Source: CAZGKW01 sp964526295 | GTDB taxonomy: Bacteria; Planctomycetota; Phycisphaerae; FEN-1346 | Direction: 5' to 3' | NCBI GenBank assembly: GCA_964526295.1 | Contig: CAZGKW010000031.1 | Location: forward strand, 1 to 52,880 | Length of the DNA stretch: 52,880 nucleotides | Shown here: piece by piece, positions 40,227 to 48,934 of the stretch | How positions within the stretch are numbered: the stretch's first letter is position 1 | Layout: the number at the start of each line of letters is the position of its first letter | Position numbers and translations under genes: made by a program | The notes under the pieces: generated by a model | The model's input: the letters and a program-made list of their open reading frames with translations, nothing else | What the model was told of the DNA's origin: nothing | Databases searched by the model: none

Positions 40227-42842
40227 TCACTTCGAGCGGACCGCAAGGTTCCAGAACGGTTCGGCTTCGGCCTTGTCCCCGCCGCGGATCGCCTCGATCC
40301 GCCCCTTCAGGATGCGGCTGGCCTCGTCGTCGGGCCGGGCGGCGAAGGCGTCGGCCAGGGCGGCGTCGGCGGCGTCCAGGTCGCCCCGGTTCAGGGCTTC
40401 GACGGCCCCGCCGTAGGCCTCGGCCAAGTGCCGCAGTTGCTCCGGGGCCGGCTCCAGCGCCAGCGGCTCGTAGAGGACGACGCGCTCGACCTTGCCGCGG
40501 ATGGCCGCGGGGCCGAAGGGGCGAAAGAGGACCGCCTCGCCGCAGGCCTCCCGCGTCGGCCCGGGGACGAGCACCTGGCTGCCGATCCAGCGGTTGGCCT
40601 CCTCGAGGCGGCCGCCGAGGTTCACCGTGTCGCCCATGGCGGTGTAGTTGAACCGCTGGGCGGCGCCGAAGTTGCCGACCATGGCCGGACCGGTCGAACA
40701 GCCGACGCGGATGCGGACCTCGCGGTCGGGCGGCAGGAGCCCCTTCTCGCGGAGTTGCCCGTTGAGCTGGGGCAGGGCAGCGTGCATGTCGAGCGCCGCT
40801 CGGACGGCCAAGAGGGCGTGATCGTCCAGCGGGATCGGGGCCCCGAAGAACGCCATGATGCCGTCGCCCTCGTACTTGTCGAGCGTCCCCCGTTCGCGAT
40901 AGATGATGTCGGTCATCGTGCCGAGATAATCGTAGAGGAGTTCGTTGAGCTGGTCGGGCGCCAGCTTCTCCGACAGGGGCGTGAAGCCCCGGACGTCGCT
41001 GAAGACGACGGTGATGTCGCGGCGCTCGCCGCCCAGGCGGAGCATCTCCGGGTCCTTGGCGATCCGCTCGACGTGCTCGGGCGGGACGAATTGCTTGGCG
41101 ACGCTCGTCGCCCATCGGCGGGCGTGCTCCTCGGTGAGCTGCCGGTAGGCCGACACCCCTCCGAACGCCACCACCAGCGAGAGGACCGGTCCCGCGACGG
41201 GCAGAAGGAACGCCACCCGGTCCGAGATGAGCCAGGCGGCGCCGAAGATGGCGCCCGACAAGGCGAACGCGGCCGCCACGCCCCAGCCCGTCGGCAGCCG
41301 GATCGTCGCCGCCGCCACCAGCCACGCTGCCAGCACCGCCATCACCCACTCCGACCACTCCGGGAGCCGCTGGAACGCGACCCCCGAGAGGATCGTCCGG
41401 GCGGCGATCTCGTAGACGGTCACGCCCGCCTGGGCCCTGCTGATGGGCGTCTTGTGCTGGTCCGTCAGGCCCGTGGCGTTGATACCCAGGATGCAAACGC
41501 GGCCCTCGATCCAGGGGCGGACCTCGTCCTGGAGCCGACGGGCCTCGTCTTCGGCGTCGACATACGCCTGCAACGTCGGGAGATGCCGGGCGGCGGCCTC
41601 GGCCCGGCGTCGCTCGACGCCCTCGGGGACCTCCTCAGGGCTCGTCCCGAAGCGGCGCATGAGGTGGTCGCCGAGCGTGCCTTCGGCGTCCCGGAGTCGA
41701 GTCTCGAGGGCCTGGCGTTCCTCGGCGGACGGGCGCTTTGCCGGTGCATCGTCGGCGCGGGCCTCGGCCTGGTCGAGGCGGCGTCGGGCCTCGGCCCATC
41801 CCGCCTCGGGCCAGAGCTTGTCCAGGTCGGCCATGGCTGCACGGAACGCCGGCTCGAGGTCCCGGACGGCCCGACGGGCATTCCGGACCCTGAGGACCCG
41901 CCACGCCGCCAGGCGGGTGACCATCTCCGGTCCTCGTGGCCAGCGGAGACTGACCTGGATCCGATCGTCCACCGGGACGCTGATCGCACCGCGGTCGTGC
42001 CCGGCGGGCGAGATGTAGAGCCGCCGGTCGGCCACACGGACCCGGTAATCGGGCCCGAAGAGCCAGTGGCCCGCAACCTCCAGGGCCAGGTGGGGGAAGA
42101 CGGCGTCCTCCTGTTGGGCCAGCAGCGGCACCCGGCGGAGCGTGTTGTCGACGTCCTTGATGACGCTCGTGTAGCCCACGCCTCGGGCCGCGGCGCGGAG
42201 CGGCTCGATCAGCGTGTTCGAGCCCTCGGCCACCCGGATACCCGGGACACGGTCGGGCCGGAGGTCGAGGGCGTGGTCGGCCTTGAAGTCCTCCGCCAAG
42301 CCGGACCCGGCGGCGGAGTCGTCGGGGCCGGCTTGGCGGCCCGCCCGTTCCGCCAGGTGCATGCTGAACGCCATGACGACGTTGCCCGCCCGACGGACGC
42401 TCCGGGCGAACAGGCGGTCCGGGTCCTCGATGATGGAGCGCTCGCGGCCGCCTTCAGGCGTCCGCCGGTGGTCCACCTCCTCCCGTGCCGCCTCGGGATA
42501 CTCGACGTCCAGGACGATCATCCGGGGGCCCATCGCCGAGAGGGCCTCGACCAGTTCCCCCTGGACGTGTCGCGGCCAGGGCCAGCGCCAGGGTCCCCCT
42601 TCCTGGAAGCGATGCAGCGTGTGGTCATCGATCTCGACCACCACGGCTTGGACGCTCTCGGAATCGTCGGGCAGGCGATTGGCCCGACGGAGGATGTCCG
42701 AGACCGCCAGCTCCAGAGACCGGCCGATGTCGTTGTCCATGAAGGTGGCGGCCGTGGCCCCGAGGCCCAGGGCGATGACCGAGGCGATCCAGATGCTCGC
42801 CCGCTGGAACGGCACCGGCTTGGCGGTGGTCGACTTGGCCAC
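40227..42842 (-). CDS. CHASE2-domain class III adenylate/guanylate cyclase
   Basis: An 871-residue membrane sensor enzyme. GTG 42842 follows AGGAAGG and directly precedes the first membrane helix; the longer frame overlaps the neighbour. A CHASE2 domain (about 45-480, VVVEIDDHTLHRF, then MIVLDVEYPE, VCILGINATGLTDQ) is followed by three membrane helices (480-570) and a class III cyclase domain. Metal ligands Asp616 (VVFSDVRGF) and Asp660 (LDKYEGDGIMAFFG) and the transition-state pair in GDTVNLGGRLEEANR are present, so it should be active. The C-terminal 80 residues are TPR-like. It makes cAMP (less likely cGMP) in response to an extracytoplasmic signal. The CHASE2 domain carries a 110-residue charged helical insert. 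Confidence 0.9.
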   Translation of the reverse strand: MAKSTTAKPVPFQRASIWIASVIALGLGATAATFMDNDIGRSLELAVSDILRRANRLPDDSESVQAVVVEIDDHTLHRFQEGGPWRWPWPRHVQGELVEALSAMGPRMIVLDVEYPEAAREEVDHRRTPEGGRERSIIEDPDRLFARSVRRAGNVVMAFSMHLAERAGRQAGPDDSAAGSGLAEDFKADHALDLRPDRVPGIRVAEGSNTLIEPLRAAARGVGYTSVIKDVDNTLRRVPLLAQQEDAVFPHLALEVAGHWLFGPDYRVRVADRRLYISPAGHDRGAISVPVDDRIQVSLRWPRGPEMVTRLAAWRVLRVRNARRAVRDLEPAFRAAMADLDKLWPEAGWAEARRRLDQAEARADDAPAKRPSAEERQALETRLRDAEGTLGDHLMRRFGTSPEEVPEGVERRRAEAAARHLPTLQAYVDAEDEARRLQDEVRPWIEGRVCILGINATGLTDQHKTPISRAQAGVTVYEIAARTILSGVAFQRLPEWSEWVMAVLAAWLVAAATIRLPTGWGVAAAFALSGAIFGAAWLISDRVAFLLPVAGPVLSLVVAFGGVSAYRQLTEEHARRWATSVAKQFVPPEHVERIAKDPEMLRLGGERRDITVVFSDVRGFTPLSEKLAPDQLNELLYDYLGTMTDIIYRERGTLDKYEGDGIMAFFGAPIPLDDHALLAVRAALDMHAALPQLNGQLREKGLLPPDREVRIRVGCSTGPAMVGNFGAAQRFNYTAMGDTVNLGGRLEEANRWIGSQVLVPGPTREACGEAVLFRPFGPAAIRGKVERVVLYEPLALEPAPEQLRHLAEAYGGAVEALNRGDLDAADAALADAFAARPDDEASRILKGRIEAIRGGDKAEAEPFWNLAVRSK

Positions 42843-42951
42843 GAGCCTTCCTGCGGTGTGGCGTGCCCCTCTCCGGAAGCGCTCCTCCGTCGGCGGGGGA
42901 GGGCCACGGCGCGAGTGGTCCGACCGCGCGTGGCGAACACCGGCCGAATCG

Positions 42952-43764
42952 CTAGCCGCCGGGCTCTTCGAGCGGCTCTTCTTCCAGCTTCGGCGGGGCC
43001 TTGCCGGCTTCTCGCAGGCGGAACCGGTCGGCCCGGTCGATGACACCCACCAGCTCGCCCCCGCTGACGTGCTTGTACTCGGCCCCGCCGGTCATCAGCT
43101 CCAGGTACACGCACTCCCGCAGGGCCGCCCGGGGCACCGGGCCCAGAAGCCGCATCCACATGCCTCCCTCGACATCGAGGGCCCGGCAGAGGAGGGCGGC
43201 GAGTTGGCCTTTGCTGGTCGGCCGGGTCGGCTGTGCCTTCCGGAGCCAGCGGCTCGTGACGCCCGCGCCCTGGAGATACCGTTGGTCGGCTTCGAAGTCG
43301 CCCCCGCCGCGGCGGCCCTCGCTGACAAAGATGACGAGGGCCCGGGCCGTATCGGCGGCCGAGGCGACGTCCTTGAAGCCCAGTTCGGCGAAGAACTGGG
43401 CGTCGGAGCCGGCCCCGCTCGGCGCGGGCGGCTCTGCCTCGGCGGGGCCATGGGACGGCGGTTCGGCGGGGGCGACCCCCTCCGCCGCGGCCTCTCCCTC
43501 AGGAGGGAGGTCCTCAGGCGCCGGGATGGGCGGCAACTCGTCCGGGGGGGCCTCGGCGGCAGGCGGCGGGGCCTCCTCGGCGAGGGCGGCGTCCGGGGGC
43601 GTGGCGTCCTCTTCGACGGCTGCTTCCGCCGGGGGGGCCTCCTCCGCCGGGGCGCCTTCGGGCGGGGGAATGGGCGGAAGCTCCGCCGCCGGGGCAGGCG
43701 CCGACAGGCCCAGCCATGCGGCCGACAGCCAAGCGGTTGCGGCAATCGTGGCGAAACGTATCAT
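42952..43764 (-). CDS. Secreted protein with long Pro/Ala/Glu-rich linker
   Basis: A 270-residue protein. ATG 43764, preceded by AGGAGGGGG, opens a signal peptide ending APAPAAE. Residues 30-125 are almost only Pro, Ala and Glu (low complexity, probably periplasm-spanning). The folded part (125-260) contains FFAELGFKDVASAADTARAL and CRALDVEGGMWMRLLGPVPR, an alpha-helical domain that resembles SLH- or LysM-adjacent planctomycete domains but is not recognised. It lies 109 bases upstream of the cyclase in the same direction and may supply its periplasmic input. Confidence 0.7.
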   Translation of the reverse strand: MIRFATIAATAWLSAAWLGLSAPAPAAELPPIPPPEGAPAEEAPPAEAAVEEDATPPDAALAEEAPPPAAEAPPDELPPIPAPEDLPPEGEAAAEGVAPAEPPSHGPAEAEPPAPSGAGSDAQFFAELGFKDVASAADTARALVIFVSEGRRGGGDFEADQRYLQGAGVTSRWLRKAQPTRPTSKGQLAALLCRALDVEGGMWMRLLGPVPRAALRECVYLELMTGGAEYKHVSGGELVGVIDRADRFRLREAGKAPPKLEEEPLEEPGG

Positions 43765-43854
43765 CGACCCCCTCCTGGTCGACTCCGGGAGCGGTCCGCA
43801 GCCGAAACCGATTCTAGAGCCAGCCTCCTCCCGCCGCAAGTCGGTGGTCGCGCC

Positions 43855-44217
43855 CTACGCGTCGGCGTCTGCGCCCGGACCGAAGCTCTCGATGGCCTCC
43901 TCGACCGTCGGGTAAAGGTCGAAGAGGCGGTCCAGGTGCGAGATGCGCAGGACCGTGGCGACCGCGCTGTGGAGGTCCGCAAACGCCAGCCGTCCGCCTT
44001 GGGCGTGGAACCGGTGATGGGCCCGCACCAGGGCCGCCAGGCCCCAGCTTGAGACGAAGGTGAGTGCCGAGAGATCCAGTACGACGCGCTTGGCGCCCCC
44101 GGCCAGGACGGCGTCCATGCGGTCGGCGAACTCGTCCGTATTCGTGTGATCCAGGCCGCCGTCCATGGCCAGCAGGCGGATGCCTTCGGCGTCGGTCGTC
44201 CGTTCGTGGATCTCCAT
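43855..44217 (-). CDS. STAS-domain anti-sigma factor antagonist
   Basis: A 120-residue single STAS domain. ATG 44217 is preceded by AAGGA; a longer frame to 44268 adds residues not typical for the family. VVLDLSALTFVSSWGLAALV contains the phosphorylatable Ser (56 or 57) of SpoIIAA/RsbV-like proteins. Such proteins release a sigma factor by binding its anti-sigma kinase when dephosphorylated. No kinase or PP2C phosphatase is in the window. It is the first gene of the minus-strand group that includes the cyclase. Confidence 0.85.
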   Translation of the reverse strand: MEIHERTTDAEGIRLLAMDGGLDHTNTDEFADRMDAVLAGGAKRVVLDLSALTFVSSWGLAALVRAHHRFHAQGGRLAFADLHSAVATVLRISHLDRLFDLYPTVEEAIESFGPGADADA

Positions 44218-44423
44218 GGTCGTCCTTCCGCCGGGCCGCCGCGCCATCGTAGCGGGGTCCGGAGCCAAGTCAACGCGAATTCGCGGCCCCCACGTGCGTA
44301 GATAGAGATGAAGGGGATGGTCGTCGGGCCGCGGCTGTGCTATCCTGACGCCTGGTCGATCCGGGGACGGCGGGCGGCCGGACGCCGAGGACCACCGGCA
44401 GTCGCGAGGGAGGTAGCGAAACG

Positions 44424-45878
44424 ATGGGACGGGTTGCCTTCACGCTGTGGGTCGTGACGCTGGCGACAGCGGCAATCGGGTGCCGACGGGCCGGGATGCG
44501 CGACGAGGGCCCTCAGGCGGCGCCGGCCGCGCCGGCCGCGACGGACGGAACGCCCGACGAGACCGGGTATGGTTCGGCCGCCGAAGCCGACCTCGCCCGT
44601 CTCGACTTCCGGGGGGTGGTCCGCGAGGCCAAGAACAAGGTCTTCCCGGCGGTGGTCTACATCAAGTGCATTCGCGAGACGCTCGAAGGCGGCAAGAAGA
44701 GCTCGGAGGAGGTCTCGGGCAGCGGCGTCGTCATCAGCCCCGAGGGCGAGGTCCTCACGAACTGGCACGTCGTCGACAAGGCCCTGGAGTGCCGGTGCCT
44801 CCTGTACGACGGCCGGGCGCTCGATGCCGAGGTCGTGGGGACCGACAAGGACACCGACCTGGCGCTGCTGCGGCTGGAGGTGCCGCCGGACGCGCCGCCG
44901 ACACCCTACGCCGAGCTGGGCGACTCGACGGCCCTGGTCGAGGGCGACTTCGTGATGGCGATGGGGGCCCCGTGGGGGCTGTCGCGGAGCGTCTCGATCG
45001 GGATCGTCTCGTGCGCGCGGCGGTTCCTGCCGGGCCACAGCGAGTACAGCCTGTGGCTCCAGACGGACGCGTCGATCTCTCCGGGCAACTCGGGCGGCCC
45101 GCTGGTCAACACGGACGGCGAGGTGGTCGGGATCAACACGCGGAGCGTGATGTACGGCGGGGACATGGGCTTTGCGATCCCGTCGGATACGGTGCGTCAC
45201 ATCGTGGCCCAGGTCCGCGAGCAGGGGCGGGTCGACTGGAGCTGGACGGGCCTCCAGCTCCAGGCCCTCCGCGACTTCAACCGCGACACCTACTTCGAGG
45301 GTACCGACGGGGTGATCGTGGCCGAGACCGCCCCGGAGAGCCCCGCCCGGCGGGCCGGGGTGCTGGCCCGCGACCGCATCGTCGAGATCGGCGGCCGGCC
45401 GGTGACGGCCCTGACCGAGGAGGACCTGCCGGCCGTGCGTCGGGCCATCGGCCTGCTGCCGAAGCACGAGCCGGTGGAGGTCCGCCTGGTCCGGGGCGAC
45501 GAAGCCCTGACGTTCGAGGTGACGCCGCGGGAGAAGGGCGATGTCGAGGGCGAGGAGCTCGACTGTCCCCGGTGGGACCTCACGGTCAAGCAGATCAACC
45601 AGTTCGGCAACCCCGACCTGTACTTTCACCGCAAGGAAGGGGTTTTCATCTACGGGGTGAAGTCGCCGGGCAACGCCCAGCAGTCGGGCCTGCGGTCCCG
45701 CGACATCATCCTGCGGATCGGCGACCGGGAGGTTCGGACGCTGGAGGACGTGAAGCGGATCCACGCGGACGCCATCGCCCGCGTCGAAACGGAGCACCGC
45801 AACGTCTTCGTGGTGCTTCGAAACGGCCTCATGCGCCAGGTGGTGCTGGACTTCTCGCGGGACTTCGAGAAGGAGTAA
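44424..45878 (+). CDS. DegP/HtrA-like serine protease lipoprotein with two PDZ domains
   Basis: A 484-residue protein. Lipoprotein signal ending TAAIGC (Cys20). The trypsin-like domain has the full triad: His115 (NWHVVD), Asp145 (TDLALLR) and Ser223 (SPGNSGGP). Two PDZ domains follow (about 285-365 and 390-475; DGVIVAETAPESPARRAGVL and GVFIYGVKSPGNAQQSGLRS). It resembles DegP/DegQ periplasmic quality-control proteases but is anchored by lipid. A non-catalytic relative follows 44 bases later. Confidence 0.92.
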   Translation: MGRVAFTLWVVTLATAAIGCRRAGMRDEGPQAAPAAPAATDGTPDETGYGSAAEADLARLDFRGVVREAKNKVFPAVVYIKCIRETLEGGKKSSEEVSGSGVVISPEGEVLTNWHVVDKALECRCLLYDGRALDAEVVGTDKDTDLALLRLEVPPDAPPTPYAELGDSTALVEGDFVMAMGAPWGLSRSVSIGIVSCARRFLPGHSEYSLWLQTDASISPGNSGGPLVNTDGEVVGINTRSVMYGGDMGFAIPSDTVRHIVAQVREQGRVDWSWTGLQLQALRDFNRDTYFEGTDGVIVAETAPESPARRAGVLARDRIVEIGGRPVTALTEEDLPAVRRAIGLLPKHEPVEVRLVRGDEALTFEVTPREKGDVEGEELDCPRWDLTVKQINQFGNPDLYFHRKEGVFIYGVKSPGNAQQSGLRSRDIILRIGDREVRTLEDVKRIHADAIARVETEHRNVFVVLRNGLMRQVVLDFSRDFEKE

Positions 45879-45922
45879 GGGGCTGCCGTCGGCGGCGGGC
45901 CCCGCTCCACGGGAGGCTGGTG

Positions 45923-48094
45923 ATGCGAACCCGGACGATCCCGTTCGCTTTGACGGCGTTGGCGCTGGCGGGCCCGGCGCTCGGGGGAGAACCATGGGCC
46001 GCCGGCGACCCGGAGGCGGAGCTCAAGCCGGCCGAGCAGGCCGCCATCGCCGAGGCGCTCTCGCCCTCGCTGGTTCGCATCGAGTGCACCCTCCGCACCG
46101 ACAAGGGCGAGGAGCCAAGGGTCCACGGATGGGCGAAGCGGTGTCCCACGTGCGGCCGGTTCCACAGCCTTAGTGTCGGCCGATTCATCGAGCAGGAGCG
46201 GCCGCTGGCGATCGAGGCCTTCCTTCTGACACCCACGCGGGTGGTCATCCCGGACGTCGCGATCCATCCGAGGTTCGTCGAGAAGGTCGAGGCAGTCTAC
46301 GGCGACGACCGGGTGGGCGCCAAACCGGCGGCGTTCGCCCGCGACCGGGACGCGCTGTTCCTGGAGCTGGCGCGGCCCCTGGCGGGGACCCGCCCGCTCG
46401 CCTTTGATGCGACGAGGGGGCCCCCCTACTGGCAGGTGTCGTACGACGAGCTGGGCGGCGAGTGGAAGATGGTCGTGCAGCCGTTTTCGACGAAGACGTC
46501 GGTCGTGCCGGGGCGCCGGCAGGAGGTCCTGCTCGAGACGAACGTGCTCGTCGTCGATGCCGAGGGGGTGCCTGTGGCGCTGCCGATGCGAGCCGACCAT
46601 GCCTTGGAGGAGACCTGGAAGGGGTCGCCGTTGGACTGGCCGGCGATGGAGGCGTCGGAGGAAGAGGCGTTTCGTGAACGGGTGCGACGAGTGGCCGAGG
46701 GAGGCGTGCTCCGGGTCCAACTGGGGTTCCGCAGCCCCAAGAAGGAACGTTCCGCCCGGGTCACGTTCATGGAGCGGGAATCGCCGACCGAGCAGAACGT
46801 GTTGGGGGTGCTGGTGGGGCCGAAACGGGTCCTCTTGCTTGCGAACCTCGCCCCGGACGTGACGGCCCGTCTGGAGCGGATTCGGGTCTTTCTGCCGGAC
46901 GGCCGTGCCGTGGCGGCGACGTTCAAGCACACGCTGCGCGACTACGGGGCGCTGCTGGCGGCGCTCGAGGGGCCGCTCGAGGGGGCGGTCGACCTGGTCG
47001 AGGGCGACGTCCTTCCGCTCCGTCGGAAGCTCATGATGGGGGCGGAGGTGCGGCTCCAGGGGGAGGTGCGGACGGCCTGCTGCCTGAGGCAGCGGATCGC
47101 CGGGTTCCGCCTCGGCTGGCGGGAGCACCTGTACCCGCAGACGGCGGGCCCGGACGAGCAGCTCTTCCTCTTCGATGAGAGGGGACGGCTGGTGGCGTTT
47201 CCACTCGTTCGCCGGGTCCGGGGCGGCGAGGACCGAAGCTGGACCGGCGAGGGCCCGGACTGGACGGCCGCGGCCCAGGTGGCGCCCCTGCTCGCGGACC
47301 CGGTGGCCCACGCCGACCCGAACAACGTGCCGCTTTCGGAACAGGAGGAGAACCGGGTGGCGTGGATGGGCGTGCTGCTCCAGCGGCTGGACCGGGAGCT
47401 GGCCCGGGCCAACCAGGTCTCGCACCTGACGCGCGACGGCCAGACCGGGGCCCTCGTTTCCCACGTCTACCCCGGGTCACCGGCCGACGAAGCGGGCGTC
47501 GAGCCGGGGTGGGTGCTCCTGCGGCTCCACGTGGAGGGCTATCCGAAGCCGATCGAGGTCCGCCCGGAGCGGGACCGGCTCGCCGACTGGGAGTTCCCCT
47601 GGGACCGGCTGGACGAGCTGCCCGAGCAGCTCTACGACCGGCTGCCGGCCCCCTGGCCCCCCGTGGAGAACACCTTCACGCGGATGCTGACCGAGATCGG
47701 CTTCGGCAAGAGCTATCGGGCCGAGATGGCCCACGATGGCGAGGTGGTCTACAAGGAGTTCACGGTGGTCCCGAGCCCGCCGCACTTCGGCATGGCCGCC
47801 AAGTTCGAGAGCGAGGCACTCGGCCTGACCGTCAAGAGCATGACGTTCGAGGCCCGGCGGTATCTCCAGAAGACGCCCGAGGACCCGGGCGTCATCGTGG
47901 CCGAGGTCGAGCCGGGCAGCAAGGCCTCCGTCGCCGGGGTCAAGCCGTTCGAGCTCGTGACGCACGTCAACGAGCGGCCCGTCCACACGGTGGAGGACTT
48001 CGAGAAGGCCATCGCGGGCCAGGCCGAACTCCGCCTGTCGGTGAAGCGGCGCCTGACCGGCCGGGTGGTCAAGCTGAACGTCGACTCGCCGTAG
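45923..48094 (+). CDS. Protease-dead PDZ partner of the upstream HtrA-like protease
   Basis: A 723-residue secreted protein (signal peptide IPFALTALALAGPALGG). ATG 45923 follows GGGAGG; the frame stays open upstream in the shadow of the protease gene. The body (30-460) keeps the layout of a chymotrypsin-fold protease in two beta-rich halves but has no NWHVV-type or GNSGG motif, so it cannot be a serine protease. Two PDZ-like domains are at about 500-540 (GALVSHVYPGSPADEAGVEP) and 640-700 (GVIVAEVEPGSKASVAGVKP). A CxxC (RCPTCGRFHS) near residue 75 may bind zinc or form a disulfide. Tandem arrangement suggests a substrate-binding or regulatory partner of the protease. Confidence 0.8.
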   Translation: MRTRTIPFALTALALAGPALGGEPWAAGDPEAELKPAEQAAIAEALSPSLVRIECTLRTDKGEEPRVHGWAKRCPTCGRFHSLSVGRFIEQERPLAIEAFLLTPTRVVIPDVAIHPRFVEKVEAVYGDDRVGAKPAAFARDRDALFLELARPLAGTRPLAFDATRGPPYWQVSYDELGGEWKMVVQPFSTKTSVVPGRRQEVLLETNVLVVDAEGVPVALPMRADHALEETWKGSPLDWPAMEASEEEAFRERVRRVAEGGVLRVQLGFRSPKKERSARVTFMERESPTEQNVLGVLVGPKRVLLLANLAPDVTARLERIRVFLPDGRAVAATFKHTLRDYGALLAALEGPLEGAVDLVEGDVLPLRRKLMMGAEVRLQGEVRTACCLRQRIAGFRLGWREHLYPQTAGPDEQLFLFDERGRLVAFPLVRRVRGGEDRSWTGEGPDWTAAAQVAPLLADPVAHADPNNVPLSEQEENRVAWMGVLLQRLDRELARANQVSHLTRDGQTGALVSHVYPGSPADEAGVEPGWVLLRLHVEGYPKPIEVRPERDRLADWEFPWDRLDELPEQLYDRLPAPWPPVENTFTRMLTEIGFGKSYRAEMAHDGEVVYKEFTVVPSPPHFGMAAKFESEALGLTVKSMTFEARRYLQKTPEDPGVIVAEVEPGSKASVAGVKPFELVTHVNERPVHTVEDFEKAIAGQAELRLSVKRRLTGRVVKLNVDSP

Positions 48095-48159
48095 GGCCGG
48101 TGGCGGTCCGCACCGCCCGGCCGCCGTCGGCCTGGGCCGGTCCGCGATGGGGCGACGGC

Positions 48160-48870
48160 TCAGTCGCCCTGGACCTTGCCCCAGTTGCCCAGGAGCTGGC
48201 TGAAGTCCTCGTCGCCCACCACGCCGTTGCCACTGAAGTCGCCGTCCACCCACGTCCGCTGGCTCTGGCCCCAACTGCCCAGAAGGACGCTGAAGTCCGC
48301 GTCGCCGACGGTCCCGTTCATGTCGGCGTCGCCGGCCATGGGCGTGAGGGCACCGACTTGGTTCGACCAGTGCGACCACGCCTCGCCGCGGACCGCACAG
48401 ACGCGGTAGAGGTAGTACGTGTCGGGCGAGCACGCAAAGTCGGTGTACGTGGTCTGGTCGGCCGGGACGACGTCGAGCGGCTCGAACGGCCCCGCCCCGA
48501 CCTGGCGCTCGATGACGAAGCTCTCCTCGTCGGAGGAGTTGTCCGTCCACTCCAGGTCGATGGTGAAGCCGCCGGTGACCGTCGCCACCAAGCCGGACGG
48601 CGGCTCGGGCGCCGCCGCGTGCCGAACGAAGGCGGACACCGCTCCGGCGTGAAGGACCACGACGCCGTCGGTGGACTCGCCGATGAAGGTCTGGCCGACG
48701 ATGCGGACGCCGCCGCCGTCGTCGACGGAGCCGCCCGCGCTGATGACGGGCGCCAAGAGGACCGGCGCGCCGGGACCGAACGGGACCATGCCGTCGCCGC
48801 GGAGCAGGGCCGCTGCGGCCAGCGAGACCCCGACCGCCAGGAGTGTGCCGGTCCTCCTGTGAGACGTCAT
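48160..48870 (-). CDS. Secreted FN3 protein with dockerin-like repeats
   Basis: A 236-residue secreted protein. The signal peptide (LLAVGVSLAAAALLRG) is followed by a short beta region, one fibronectin type III domain (about 90-175, ending YLYRVCAVRG) and two dockerin-type repeats: GDADMNGTVGDADFSVLLGS and GDFSGNGVVGDEDFSQLLGN. Each has the calcium-loop Asp/Asn positions. In planctomycetes such modules close many surface proteins; no cohesin-like partner is nearby. It may anchor or cluster a larger complex. Convergent with the plus-strand protease pair. Confidence 0.82.
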   Translation of the reverse strand: MTSHRRTGTLLAVGVSLAAAALLRGDGMVPFGPGAPVLLAPVISAGGSVDDGGGVRIVGQTFIGESTDGVVVLHAGAVSAFVRHAAAPEPPSGLVATVTGGFTIDLEWTDNSSDEESFVIERQVGAGPFEPLDVVPADQTTYTDFACSPDTYYLYRVCAVRGEAWSHWSNQVGALTPMAGDADMNGTVGDADFSVLLGSWGQSQRTWVDGDFSGNGVVGDEDFSQLLGNWGKVQGD

Positions 48871-48896
48871 GGCGTCGTCCCTCCACGATCATTCGG

Positions 48897-48913
48897 CGGC
48901 AGTCTTTCTGCCG
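48897..48913. terminator. Short hairpin between two minus-strand genes
   Basis: CGGCAG, loop TCTTT, CTGCCG, 21 bases downstream of the repeat protein's stop and 27 bases upstream of the dockerin gene. No T-run follows, so it may be only a processing or pausing hairpin. Confidence 0.3.
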
Positions 48914-48934
48914 ACAGACCCATGCTCGATCCCT

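Noticed and set aside
40116..43043. A 975-codon open frame on the plus strand
   Set aside because: Antisense of the CHASE2 cyclase, which has intact catalytic motifs; the plus-strand product is low-complexity.
44300..44360. TATCCT as a -10 box before the HtrA-like gene
   Set aside because: No recognisable -35 box at suitable spacing.
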